Source: Pristionchus mayeri (Eukaryota > Nematoda > Chromadorea > Rhabditida > Neodiplogasteridae). Taken from it: DNA of 64,000 bases. A program made the position numbers and the translations under genes. Shown here in pieces: positions 48,901 through 59,366 of this stretch (the first letter of the stretch is position 1; the number at the start of each line of letters is the position of its first letter). Below the pieces are notes generated by a model that saw only the letters and a program-made list of their open reading frames with translations, was not told the DNA's origin and did not search any database. The DNA lies in contig BTRK01000005.1 of NCBI GenBank assembly GCA_036245805.1, forward strand, positions 7,192,001 through 7,256,000, written 5' to 3'.

Positions 48901-49951
48901 CAGAATCGAAAGCATATTTTCAATAGCATGTAATTCGGTCCAAACTTAATCGAGAGACAGCTCTAACATATTTTCTGAAAGGGTATACGTAATACTTCTC
49001 ATACATCAGTATGGGCAGGTTTCGTGAATTTTGACAACAAATATCCAGTAAAATACATTTAATGCAAAATTTTGAGAATAAATTATAATTGGCTTTATCA
49101 TAATTTATTGCGTTGTTTACGATATCGGATTGATTGAAATGCGTGTATGTAAAGTACAAACATACCTCTAAACATTGCTAGGTTTATTAGTCATCGTGAT
49201 TTGGGACGAGAGAATTATGATAGTTCAAAGCAAGGACACAAAAAACCGCAAGACTTTTGCATCAACCTAATAAATGACGAATATAAACTGAATATTATGG
49301 TTAGATATTCGAGGCCACGTGGTAACCCCTCTCCCGCTTCCGTTTGTAAAATCAAGGGATAGTGAATGCGACTGCACATTGCGACCTCGAAACACAATCT
49401 CTACCGATCTTACAAAATAGCACATAGTGATTTTGTGTATGCATTGAATAGGTTAAGATTACATTTAGTCCACTGGCATCCATACAAACTGGGGCCCGGT
49501 TGAGCCGAGTACAGCCGCAGCTATAGTTCTAGTTTTATTGTGAACTGATGAATTTCGGTTTGACTTGGATACAAACGATTATTTTAAATAAACATTTATT
49601 TATTTAAATGCAGACGATAAATAATTCCTTCAGTCATCTGATCCCTACACGAACTGGGCCGAGGGCGAGCCGAGTGGTACAGCAGTTGCGAAGTGTGCCT
49701 ATGTGGACACTACCAAGCCGAATCTCCCATGGTGAGCGTCCTTCGTTTGTCTATGTCTTGTCTTTACGGAATATGTTGCTTGAAGGACAAAAAAGAATGA
49801 ATCAGTTATCTTTCGAACCTTTCGTGATCTGCGAATTCGCTCATGATATTTCAGATTTCAGATCAATTTCAGGGGCGCAGGTAATTGTCGGATCGGCTTC
49901 CCGTACGCGTGCCAGTTCACGCCGTGTCAAGCGGGAAACAGGAACTGCTAA
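36962..49951 (+). CDS. LEC4: full-length VWA/C-type lectin-like gene with a palindromic insertion in exon 1
   Basis: Exons: 36962-37012, 38031-38144, 38255-38361, 39343-39394, 40944-41019, 41077-41204, 42505-42578, 42709-42821, 42963-43013, 43097-43187, 43625-43705, 44931-45064, 45410-45493, 45723-45847, 46050-46166, 46420-46508, 46765-46866, 46972-47045, 47265-47378, 47504-47569, 47890-48012, 48208-48287, 49634-49731 and 49873-49951. From 38255 on, every exon matches LEC3 in phase and nearly in length, and no stop interrupts. Exon 1 is split after codon 3 by a 1.06-kb palindrome. Splicing 37012 to 38031 inside the element would restore one frame (2223 nt, 740 aa); this is hypothetical, and otherwise the gene lacks a signal peptide start. 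VWA covers about residues 386-592 (WVDIAVVLDTSEAMG), CTLD about 593-740 (FWIGYEKLNDVDWSWEDG, GEPSG). Intron 2 uses a GC donor (TTTAG/GCAAGT). Confidence 0.8.
36973..38043. mobile_element. Palindromic element, about 1.07 kb, inside LEC4 exon 1
   Basis: The ends cggcctgtttaatctgtcag and the inverse ctgacagattaaacaagccg continue in near-perfect inverted order to the centre near 37500. On the way they pass aagttcacgaacttttc, acttttcttttgttttactt and agctattcca. The host sequence on both sides rejoins to the expected signal-peptide codons (ATGTGGCTTT / TGTCGCATTC). A short relative lies at 50247-50735. Confidence 0.85.
38654..38727 (-). repeat. tRNA-like SINE head (minus)
   Basis: On the minus strand an A box-like tagctcaatggtagagc and a B box-like ggttcgactccc are about 35 bp apart, with the D-arm folding. 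The acceptor stem does not pair (ggtttat against ctggcta), so this is not a working tRNA. It is more likely the polymerase III promoter part of a SINE. Confidence 0.55.
38845..38915 (+). repeat. tRNA-like SINE head (plus)
   Basis: Plus-strand partner of the 38654-38727 head, with gtagctcagtggttgaagg as A box and gaagttcgacaccc as B box. It is followed by gcgtattttgcactctcgg, as the other head is followed by aagtattttgctctcc. The acceptor stem is not formed. Confidence 0.5.
39866..40783. mobile_element. Mariner-like non-autonomous element in LEC4 intron 3
   Basis: The terminal repeats are taaggctggtgcaaaag and its inverse, with TA on each side (39864-39865, 40784-40785). Length is 918 bp. The internal sequence is closely related to 48366-49270 and 55469-56381 (shared gccttccatcttcctttt-like and gcatactctttcatatgcg words). 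No intact transposase frame is present. Confidence 0.85.
40890..40922. repeat. AAT/ATT microsatellite
   Basis: A run of aat triplets passes directly into a run of att triplets, forming a self-complementary tract upstream of LEC4 exon 4 (40944). Confidence 0.8.
41285..42394. mobile_element. Palindromic element, about 1.1 kb, in LEC4 intron 5
   Basis: The ends tatcgatcataagtattcgc and the inverse gcgaatacttatgatcgata continue through ttgcccgatcagtctgaaat and atcggggaatgcgatgcact, each found inverted on the other side. The centre near 41720 holds gcgcgctact/gagcgcgcgtc arms. It is non-coding and fully inside the intron. Confidence 0.8.
43223..43381. mobile_element. MITE with ends agtagggttccc in LEC4 intron 9
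   Basis: Left end agtagggttcccctaattgg and right end ttggggaaccctact are inverted copies, followed inside by gcgcattggg / cccaatacgc. Length is about 159 bp. No coding frame. Confidence 0.65.
43844..44857. mobile_element. Palindromic element (gcgtttgcc family) in LEC4 intron 10
   Basis: The left arm (atatgagggcgtttgccgaa, tgagtgatttggggttatcg, aagataggcattctcatttt) is matched by the inverse in the right arm. It belongs to the same family as 10208-11287 and 14463-15431, sharing the end words and the tgatttggggt-atcga tract. It ends about 75 bp before exon 11. Confidence 0.75.
46229..46358. mobile_element. Hairpin MITE in LEC4 intron 14
   Basis: Ends agcggagagtgcccc and the inverse ggggcactctccgct flank a C-rich and G-rich centre. 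About 130 bp long. The exon 15 acceptor at 46420 is untouched. Confidence 0.6.
46883..46952. repeat. Tandem repeat of tagtaattagtatttt units
   Basis: About four copies of a 16-18 bp unit (ttagtaattagtatttt) lie in the short intron between LEC4 exons 16 and 17 as counted in LEC3. Confidence 0.75.
48366..49270. mobile_element. Mariner-like non-autonomous element upstream of LEC4 penultimate exon
   Basis: Ends ttaggttgatgcaaaagtct and the inverse; TA duplications at 48364-48365 and 49271-49272; length 905 bp. The interior is related to 39866-40783 and 55469-56381. No intact transposase. Confidence 0.88.
49469..49543 (+). pseudogene. Decayed duplicate of the LEC4 lectin exon
   Basis: After an acceptor-like atttag, the sequence reads STGIHTNWGPVEPSTAAA and then runs into a stop. 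This is a second, damaged copy of the exon at 49634-49731 (SSDPYTNWAEGEPSGTAVAK). The second half and donor site are lost. It lies between the mariner insertion and the working copy. Confidence 0.75.
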
Positions 49952-49986
49952 GTATGACGTCATCGTCATTGCTGTTGTTACGAGGC

Positions 49987-49992
49987 AATAAA
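49987..49992 (+). terminator. LEC4 polyadenylation signal
   Basis: AATAAA 36 bp after the stop codon in the context acgaggcaataaatc, matching the LEC3 3' end. Confidence 0.65.
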
Positions 49993-50246
49993 TCATTGGT
50001 TCTTTTGACGAATCGATCATTGTTGATATTTGCAAACAAAAGTAAATATCCGTTTCGACGTGTCGGTCTTTAGAGCAATTGTGCATCATGTGGTGTATAC
50101 CATTTCGGATAGCAATCGGGAGCGAAAAATGCAGTGCAAGCATATAACTGTAGATTACGAATGGAACCCCGACGAAGGCTTGGATAAGCGAGATAGAGGA
50201 AAATATAAAACGAACACTTCGATCAATTCTCAGTTATTACACATTC

Positions 50247-50735
50247 GTCCTGTTTAATCTGTCAGAAATGTGCGAGAAAAGTTGCGCAAAAAGTTCGCGA
50301 ACTTCTGAGGTGCGTAAAGACTGTTTCTCTCAATAAACTGCGCTCTCTAGCTGTTTCTCTAACCACCTCGCTGAAAAGTTCACGAACTTTTCAACGAGCT
50401 CGATAAAAAAGGTGGATGAAAATCTGCGAGAAAAGTCAGAGAAAGAAGAGAGAGCGTGCGATCGGAGAGAGGGAAAAGGAAGTAAACAACCTCAGCTTCC
50501 TTTCCCTCTCTCCGATCGCACGCTCTCTCGCTCTTTCTCTAACCACCTTGCTGAAAAGTTCACGAAATTTAAATCGAGCTCGTTGAAAAGTTCGTGAACT
50601 TTTCAGCGAGTGGTTAGAGAAAGAGCGAGAGAGCGCGGTTTTTTGAGAGAAACAGTTTTTACGCACCTCAGAAGTTCGTGAACTTTTTGCGCAACTTTTC
50701 TCGCACATTTCTGACAGATTAAACAGGCCGATTGA
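50247..50735. mobile_element. Palindromic element, about 0.49 kb (short relative of 36973-38043)
   Basis: The ends cctgtttaatctgtcagaaa and the inverse, plus repeated aagttcgcgaactt and gctgaaaagttcacgaact tracts, are shared with the insertion in LEC4 exon 1. The centre is near 50490. Most of the middle of the larger relative is absent. Confidence 0.8.
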
Positions 50736-50864
50736 CTTCCGAATAACGAATATTATGCTATTATATTTAAGTTGTAAATCCCGAAACTGTTGAGAGAAAA
50801 GAATTTATTAAATAATTCATAAATACTCGAATACACTAATCGATTTTGGAATGCTCTGTAAAAT

Positions 50865-50960
50865 AACATTTATTAACATTTAACATAACATTTAACATTT
50901 AAAAAAATAACATTAATAACATTTAAAAAAAATAACATTTAACATTTATTCGGAAATTAT
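50865..50960. repeat. AACATTT low-complexity tandem tract
   Basis: Irregular repeats of aacattta and ataacattt within AT-rich sequence. The surrounding 50740-51150 shows no gene. Confidence 0.65.
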
Positions 50961-51152
50961 TATGAATACGAACATCGGCATGAGAATTTAGAAATGGTAA
51001 AGAGTTTTGCCGCCTTATGAAAAGTCGACCAATGCTCTCCATAGAGAACCTAATTTGAATAAATACACAGGCACATGGACATTTGTGTTAGCCATTTGAA
51101 ATTGATGGCAGTCAGTGTTGATCAAGTTATGCTGTAATTTAAAACAATATAC

Positions 51153-53107
51153 AGGGTGGCTGATAAATATTGCGCCACTTTTCTTGTTTCTCAATCTCCA
51201 TTCTCTGTAGGCACCATTGCATCAAATTTGGTAACTATGTTGGTAAGGGACAAAAGTTATTAGCCTATAAATATTATCTGGATTGTTCAAGTATTTCAAG
51301 AGTTATCACTTCAAGAGTTATCACGAAATATTGTGTTTTGGAATTGGGACTTTTCTGGGCACATAAACGTATCTGATAGTTTATGCCGACTTACAGCAAG
51401 GAATTATTAGGTTGGTGCATAATTTTCGTTACAATGTATTTTCCAAATTTACTGGCGAGTGCTTCATCTGTATCAAACCCCGCTTGGGTATGATTGGCTT
51501 ATACCCGATCAATGATTGGCTTATACCCGATCGATCCAATGTCAAACCGCCGAAAAACAATGGTAAGTGAAAATAGGCAAAATTTCTATGTTTTTGGAGT
51601 TTCAATGTAAATCATCCCAAAAAATTAAACGAATGTCAATCAGCTCTCACCCTTCTGAAAAACTAATGAGTAAGGATAGTCGCTTCCACTGTCAACGTGA
51701 AACCGGAGTTTCGAGCTTCCACAGATAACTAGTAAGGCGAAATGTTCCGATTTCGTCGTTCAAATTTGACGGTTTTGCCAACAACGATCTCTCGAATGGA
51801 ATGATGAATCTTCACCAACGTTCTATGGCAGCATCCCCTTGATAGTTCTTCTTACTATGCGTCTTTTGCAACCACAAGCTCATCCAGCAAACAATACCGG
51901 TGAATATCATCTAAACCGGCTAAAAGCAACACCCCCAATTCCGGAATACGTGCCTATTTCGATAGATTGTTTTATGATTAATCCCGTTTACCTGCCATAT
52001 TCGAATAACTAGTCAACATACTTCACAAAAATTGTGTTGAATAGGCGCAATTATAGCCGCGCAAAGAGTGGTAATCAATCGAAAAATTCACAAGAAATTA
52101 CAATTCTCATATTTTGGAGTGATCTCTCATCGTTAATTCTGATTGATGAGGTGCGATGCAATGTGCGCTACGTAGAGTACACATGCAGTAATACCATAAA
52201 GGAAACCACATGAGGATTGCTCAGGACCGAAGCTAGATAGTGCTTGAATACCATAATCAGGATTTTGTAACGAAAATTATGCACCAACCTGATAGATACA
52301 GGACTCATCCATTTATTCCTAATAAGAACAACCATTTACACGTATAAATATGTGATCAATTATATTATGAGCCTCGGAACTTTCTCAGAAATGCTTTAAA
52401 ATTATTTCATTATGAACGGCGCTCTATAAAAAATAATAATATTTCGAAGCCGCATTCTTCGAACACATTAGCTATTGGAATTGTTCTATTTTATGCATGA
52501 TACTCCATCATTCTTTATTGTGAAAATGCATTCCATTTGCTTGGGCATATTGATTCGGAACCAGAATAAGTTGCGAAATGCTGCGAAGCGCCGCTTTTAG
52601 CGATATTTTGAGGTGCCTACTTCTACAATTAATTCAACGTTTACATTCAATTTGATGCAACAATATTTCATTACTCGACTCTGTTAATAGCTATGCAACA
52701 TTATACGGCGGTATCAACATTCAGAATAAGAAATTCCGAAAAGTGAGTTTTTTGCATATGCGTGACTGAAAGTCATCCAATTTATCTCTCTCTGTTTTCA
52801 GAGACCCTATATCGCATTTGACAAGATTATCACTTAGTGGAAGGGTTACTCTTCATATTCACCTCGGTTGCAATTTCGATGGACATTGAGATCATTTTAT
52901 ATATCGAAAAATGTGAACGGCGCATTGAGTAAAAATGTGGACTACTTTTTGCCTCCATGCTAAGAGGCCAGTCCATGAAGCCTGCGTCTAGTAATTGTTT
53001 TGAACGGTACTGATATATATTTAAACGCAATATGATAATTATCCTTGTATTTGTTTGCGAGATATTATTCAAAAGGTGGACGCAATATTTATCAGCCACC
53101 CTGTATA
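51153..53107. mobile_element. Tc1/mariner-like element with ends cagggtggctgataaatatt, carrying a nested mariner
   Basis: The left end acagggtggctgataaatat and right end atatttatcagccaccctgt are inverted copies flanked by TA. The interior includes a nested mariner-like element (51407-52292). After removing that the host is about 1.07 kb. No intact transposase frame was found. The two short frames at its ends are not conserved. Confidence 0.7.
51407..52292. mobile_element. Mariner-like non-autonomous element nested in 51153-53107
   Basis: Starts ttaggttggtgcataatttt and ends with the inverse (cgaaaattatgcaccaacct then ga). TA at 51405-51406 and 52293-52294. Length 886 bp. Its interior differs from the 39866/48366/55469 group, so it is a separate subfamily. 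Confidence 0.85.
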
Positions 53108-53299
53108 TTATTAAGCGCATAAAAATTGTTGTGGTAAAGCATGATTGAGTTATCGTAACCGTACCTCTACATCCGACGTCAAATTGACCTTTATATTCCC
53201 GAGAGAAATACGGTCGGTGATTAGAAACCTCCATACTCCCGGCGTTTTCTCACGTAGCCGATTCTGAATTAATTAATGAAAGCTATAAAACAATAGCAA

Positions 53300-56200
53300 G
53301 ATATATGGGGTGACAATTGCACAACTCGTTTCCGTTCGCTTGAGAGTATACCTAGGAACCTGGGAGTTGTATCAATGTAACCAGTATGTGCTACCCTAAA
53401 CTTGCATGTATAAGTCTTATTACCAGGCGATCATGAGTTTCACTCCATATCTATGCATATGGGTTCGTGGTCAAAAATTTTGAATTTGAATAGAAAATCA
53501 CGGCTAGATACACATCAAAAGCTTTAAGAGACCCGCTCCGTAAGACTCGACCATATCGACCACCTTGCGGACACGTTTGCCCTAGCAACGGGAACCGTGG
53601 GAGCTCACTGTGGGGGGAGTGCCCTAGGCCCGCATTATTGAAATTCACCAATTATTATATCACAGCCATTGAGCACCTAAATAATATAATTAAAGAGGAA
53701 AACGGACAAAAATTATTGAAATTCACCACTTATTATATCACGGCCATTGAGCACCTAAATAATATAATTAAAGAGGAAACCGGACAACAAATTATATTTT
53801 CTTAAGGATGCGAAATCTACTCAAAAGTCAAAATATGTTTCACTTGTGGTGCCCCGATGTTGTTAAAAAGACATTAAGTGTAGAAATCGATCGATTCTGA
53901 ATATTTTTTTACCTCAAATTTCACTTTTTCTTTCCTGCCTGGCTCATTTCAATCCCAATCCCTTAGCTTTTTCAACCCCAATATACTCTGGACTATGACG
54001 CTTCACCTTTGCTACGCAGCTAATCTCGACAGCTTCTTCGCTTTCGAGAAATAATTTTCGAACGTGTAATTTAAAGAAACGAAAAAAATCAAAAATTCAT
54101 ATATGCCAATTCATTGAGAGCAGTGATCAACTTTTATCACTAATATTCATTACTTGCTAAGATATGTTTACTAACACTGAAAATTGCATTTTCACACATT
54201 TCAAAAATTCACTTTTCACAACCTCGAAAATTTCAAAATTTGGGAATTAATATCTCGTCCCAAGTAAATCAAATAACACCTATTATGCAAGAAACTTGTA
54301 TTATTCTTCCATATGACTAATAAAAAAATAAGCTCGGTCCCTCCTGTCGTCTTCAAATTTCGCAAAATTGGCTTAAATATGCATAAAAGAGCAAATTTCA
54401 ATTAAGATTGTTTTCAATTACTGCAAAACGAATGGTCAGTCTGGATTGCAATATACTAAAACTATACAATACCACTGGGAAAGTGTTATAAGCATGAACG
54501 ATTAGCTGATTTCCTTGATTTAAAAAATCGAAATATTTTTCATTTTCCAATATTGGTTCACGATTTTCTCATAAACCGTTATTCCAATCCCTTAGCTTTC
54601 ATGATTCTAATATACCCAAGTCCACGTTGCTTGACATTTTTCTGGTTTCGATGCTCGCCAGCATCTTCGCTTTCGAAAAATGTTCATCGAACATGCCACC
54701 ACTGGAAGACCCAAAACCAAAAGTCAACTAAATCAGCTATTCTTTCACGCTCAGAACACTTCCCCAGTGGTATTGTATAGCTTTAATATTAATGCAATCC
54801 AGATTGATCATTAGTTTTGTAGTAATTGAAAAAAATCTTAATTGAAATTTCCTTTTTTATGCATATTTAAGCCAATTTTGTGAAAATTGAAGATGACAGG
54901 AGGGGCCCAGCTTATGTTTTCGTTAATCTCGTGGAAGTGTAGTACATGTTTCGTGCATAATAGGTGGGATTTGATCTACTTAGGACGAGATTATAATTCC
55001 CAAATTTTGAAATTTTCGAGGTTGCGAAAAGTGATTTTTTTGAAATGTGTCAAAATGCAATCTTTTCAATGTTATTAAACATATCATAGCAAGTGACTAT
55101 TAGTGATAAAAGTTAATCTCTGCAGTCAATGAGTTGAAATATATGAATTTTTGAATGTTTGGAGTACTTCAAAGTGACACATTCGGAAATAATTTCTCGA
55201 AAGCGAAGAAGCTGTCGAGATTACCTTTGTAGCAGAAGTTAAGCTACATAGTACCGAGTGTATGTGCGATAGAAAACCTAAGGGATTGGGTTAACTGGAG
55301 ACTAGGAAATTATGCTCAAATATTGGTATTTTCGAAGTTGTCAAAAGTGATTTTTTTCAAAATGCAAGAAAATGAGATATATTCAGTATCTTCAAAAGTA
55401 TCTAATCAAGGACATCTTTAATTTTCCTCTTTAATTATATTATTTAGGTGCTCAATGGCCGTAACATATTAGGTTGTTGCAAAAGTCCTGTGGAATTTTT
55501 AAATTTTGCCTTCCATCTTCTTGTTGGATTGATAGACGAACTTCGGGATATTGATTACTAATGAGGCCTAGCATACTCTTTCATATGCGCACCCTATCAA
55601 CATTGCGCAATCAGAGAGGCGAGAACAGGATCAAGTTAAAATTACGAAAATTCATCCATCGAAAACGCAACATTTCTCAATATTCTGTTTTCTCTGAAGC
55701 ATGAATGCTCAAGCTATGGTGGTTATATGAAGTCCCAACCTTTACCCTATAAACACTTTTTCTCATGGATGCTGGAAGTTACACCCTTTCGAGGAATGCA
55801 TTGATCTAGACATGACTACATTGTTGCATTTCGGTGTTGATTTTGCATATTTCTGAAAAATAAGAAATTCAAATTTTCTAAAACGGAGAAGAAGCAAGCT
55901 CCAATATTTTTTATGAGAATATAGCCTCTTCTCGGGTGCATACAGCGCACACATGACGGAGCCTGTATGCTTGGTCTTCCATTCAGAAAAGAAGGTACAA
56001 GTCACATGCAGCCTGGGTGTGCTCATATTTTTGCAATCATGTAATTTTGTTCAAACCCACTCACATGACAGGTCTAACCTATTTTTTGAAAGAATATCAA
56101 TACTACTTCTCAGCCAACAATATGAAGTTGTTTCATGGATTTTCCTTCCAAATATCTAGAGAAATAAATTTAAAGCAAAATTTGCTCAACTGTTTGCATT

Positions 56201-56815
56201 TGGGTAAATCATAATTTCTTGCGTTGGTGGCAAGATCGGTTTGATTGAAATATGTGTGAACAAAGGTCAAGCATACCCCTAAACAATGTTATGTTTGTTG
56301 GCGATTAAGATTTGAGACACGCGAGTTATGATTGTTCAAAGTGCGGACACAAAAAACCACAGGACTTTTGCAACAACCTAATATAATAAGTGGTGAATTT
56401 CAATAATGCGGGCCTAGGATACTCCCCCACCACAGTGAGCTCCCACGGTTCCCGTTGCTAGGGCAAACGTGTCCGCGGAGTGATCGATTCTTACGGAGCG
56501 TGTCTCTTAAACAATCGATACCCATGTTACTAGGATTCAGTAGTTATTGGGTCACTGGAATATCTGTTGGTTACGGCATTTGATTTTTATCTAGGCATGA
56601 TTTTCTATTCAAATTCTCAATTTTGGACCAATAACCCTATACATAGATATGGAGTGAAACTCATGATCGCGTGGTAAGAAGACTTATACATGAAACTGTA
56701 GGGTAGCACATACTGGTTACAATGATACAACCCCCAAGTTCCTAGGTCTACTCTCAAGCGAACGGCATCGAGTTGTACAATTGTTGTTTTTGCAATTGTC
56801 ACCCTCCCAAGATAT
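53300..56815. mobile_element. Giant palindrome, about 3.5 kb including a nested mariner
   Basis: The outer arms (ttcgcttgagagtatacct, ccagtatgtgctaccctaa, tcatgagtttcactccatat) at 53300-53465 recur inverted at 56630-56800. The next arms (gacacgtttgccctagcaac, ggaaccgtgggagctcac) recur inverted at 56410-56480. Inner arms from 53640 to 54540 mirror 54560-55470. A 78-bp unit starting attattgaaattcacc is tandemly duplicated at 53634 and 53712 on the left side only. A mariner-like element splits the right arm. No coding frame was recognised. Confidence 0.7.
55469..56381. mobile_element. Mariner-like non-autonomous element nested in the giant palindrome
   Basis: Starts ttaggttgttgcaaaagtcc and ends with the inverse. 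TA at 55467-55468 and 56382-56383; length 913 bp. The flanks gtaacata and taataagtgg rejoin into the inverse of the left-arm tract cacttattatatcacggcc, showing the insertion is younger than the palindrome. Confidence 0.88.
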
Positions 56816-57419
56816 TACATAATACAACGATAACATAATATTAATACTGCCATCATTACACACTAATAACGCCGGTAGCAGCCAATTGGTGTCGATAACC
56901 AGAAGATACAACTCAATGGTTCCGAAGCGTGATAATGATTCCGCAAACGATATATTTGGCCGGAGAAATGCCGACTTAATGATTGGATTTCGGGTTTTTT
57001 TATGAAATATTAGATAAGCATTCGGCCCCTTACGATATCAGCTGATAGTCTCACAACAAGTTGCGGTAGTTTTGTACATTCTGAGTATTCCCTCAGAAAC
57101 GATTCGTCAATAAACGATTCTGGATTTTCGACATCCAGTGTCACAGATCTGAGCTTGACATTGACCAGAACTGAGAAGAGTCTGAAATGGAATTAATATT
57201 CTGGAATTCTCTGTACATGAGTATACCTCGTCTTTCCTTCGAATTTCTGGTTTTCGTCAAAGTCGCAGTAATCGATGGATAAATGTGTGAATGCTAATCT
57301 GCTCAGGAAATCCATGAACTGGGCATCAATGAGAATCTGTAATTCTGTACAATTATGTTTGAAAAAAATCGGAATTAAATTTCCCTGAAAAATAATGAGA
57401 AAAATATGAATTTAAATAT

Positions 57420-59300
57420 ATATCACAGGTATCATGAGTCAGTGGAGAAAAAAACCAACCCTCGGGAACAATTTCCAACTTTTATTTTTTGTTTTGCTTC
57501 ATATTATGGTGGTAGCATACAGTAGAGACAACTTCTTAAAATTTCTGGGTCACAGGTCTCAGAACCGTCATTTAGGAATTTTCCGGTTTTGTACCCGGCT
57601 CTACTGTATTTAAGCTCCCAGATGAGCTAGATAGCTGGCACTGGGCTTAAAATGCGCGGAAAAATGAACAACTTTTAGGTTGAAAGGCAAGCCATAAAAT
57701 TGCAAGTTCATAAACTATGAACAAAAAACTGAAATTTCAAATAAAAATAAAATCATAGCGTCTCGGTAAGGGACAAACCCAGTGAATTTTATTACAGATT
57801 ATGGAAGAACAAGTACATACACGTACAGAAAAAAATTGAAATAGGCAACTTCAGGGTGGCCTACGCCCGCTGTATAGCTCTGAATGTTGAAAACCATTAA
57901 AGTCAAATTTTAAAAAAATTCTCAGCTCGCAGATTTATCATGCAAATCGATCAGTTAAACCAATTTCTAACATTACTCGATCAATGAAGTTAGATGATGT
58001 TGAAAGCGCACGAAATTTCAGCACTTCAAAAAATTCGATTTTCCAGGCATCTCAAAAGCCAAATTCGAGCGCATCCAGCTCTAGATTTAGCGTTCCCTGA
58101 AAATTTAATCGAATCGTTCTCAATACAATCTACAATCAGGAACACATTCTGGCATTTTGAGTTTTCCAGCCCATTCCAGACCCGTCATTTCAATTCTCGA
58201 ACTTGCTGGATCGTGATGTGAGAAATTCAAAATGATTATATTTTGACTAAATGGTGATGGATCTCGGCTCTTTTCGATTGCTAAAAATCATTTTATGAGC
58301 AGAAGAGATAGAAAACACTGATAATGCCAACATGGTGATCGTTTAAAAAAATATGAAATATGTGTAAACATTGACATTTCGAATTTTGGAATACACATGA
58401 AAATTGCATAAATTTTAACATTTTTCATCTCTATTGCTCTCAATATTATTTTTGGAGGTTGAACATACCTAGAATTCAATACAATTTAATTGAAATATAA
58501 TTATTTTAAATTTCTCACATCACGATCCAGCAAGTTCGAGAATTGAAATCACGGGTCTGGAATGGGCTGGAAAACTCAAAATGCCAGAATGTGTTCCTGA
58601 TTGTGGATTGTATTGAGAACGATTCGATTTGATTTCCAGGGAACGCTAAATCGTGAGCTGGATGCGCTCGAATTTGGCTTTTGAGATGCCTGGAAAATCG
58701 AATTTTTTGAAGTGCTGAAATTTCGTGCTCTTTCAACATCATCTAACTTCATTGATCGAGTATTGTTAGAAATTGGTTTAACTGATCGATTTGTATGATA
58801 AATCTGCGAGCTGAGAATTTTTCAAAATTTGACTTTGATGGTTTTTAACATTCTGAGCTATACAGCGGGCGTAGGCCACCCTGAAGTTGCCTATTTCAAA
58901 TTTTTTCTGTACGTGTATGTACTTGTTCTTCCATAATCTGTAATAAAATTCACTGGGTTTGTCCCTTACCGAGACGCTATCATTTTATTTTTATTTGAAA
59001 TTTCAGTTTTTTGTTCATAGTTTATGAACTTGCAATTTTATGGCTTGCCTTTCAACCTAAAATTTGTTCATCTGATTTTTCCGCGCGTTTTAAGCCCAAT
59101 GCCAGCTCTCTAGATCATCTGGGAGCATACATACAGTAGAGCCGGCTACAAAACCGGAGAATTCCTAAATGACGGTTCTGGGACCTGTCACCCAGAAATT
59201 TCAAGAAGTTGTCTCTAGTGTATGCTACCATTATAATATGAAGCAAAACAAAATATAAAAGTTGGAAATTGTTCCCGCACACCTCCACTGGCTCGTGATA
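57420..59300. mobile_element. Large palindrome, about 1.88 kb
   Basis: Left arm words ggaacaatttccaactttta, acaacttcttaaaatttctg, taaatgacggttctg (inverse at left) and gcaacttcagggtggcctac all recur inverted to 59290. The spacer near 58230-58500 is unpaired. The two arms each translate to the same 75-residue non-family frame, a by-product of the inversion. No transposase. Confidence 0.8.
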
Positions 59301-59310
59301 CCCGTGATAT

Positions 59311-59317
59311 ATATATA

Positions 59318-59362
<45 letters not shown>
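59311..59362. repeat. AT dinucleotide microsatellite
   Basis: About 25 AT units, with one tatct interruption near its left end, directly between the palindrome and the next element. Confidence 0.9.

Positions 59363-59363
<1 letters not shown>

Positions 59364-59366
<3 letters not shown>

Noticed and set aside
57994..58742. A conserved 75-residue protein encoded twice (once per strand)
   Set aside because: The two frames are the two arms of one palindrome, so their identity comes from the inverted repeat and not from coding constraint.
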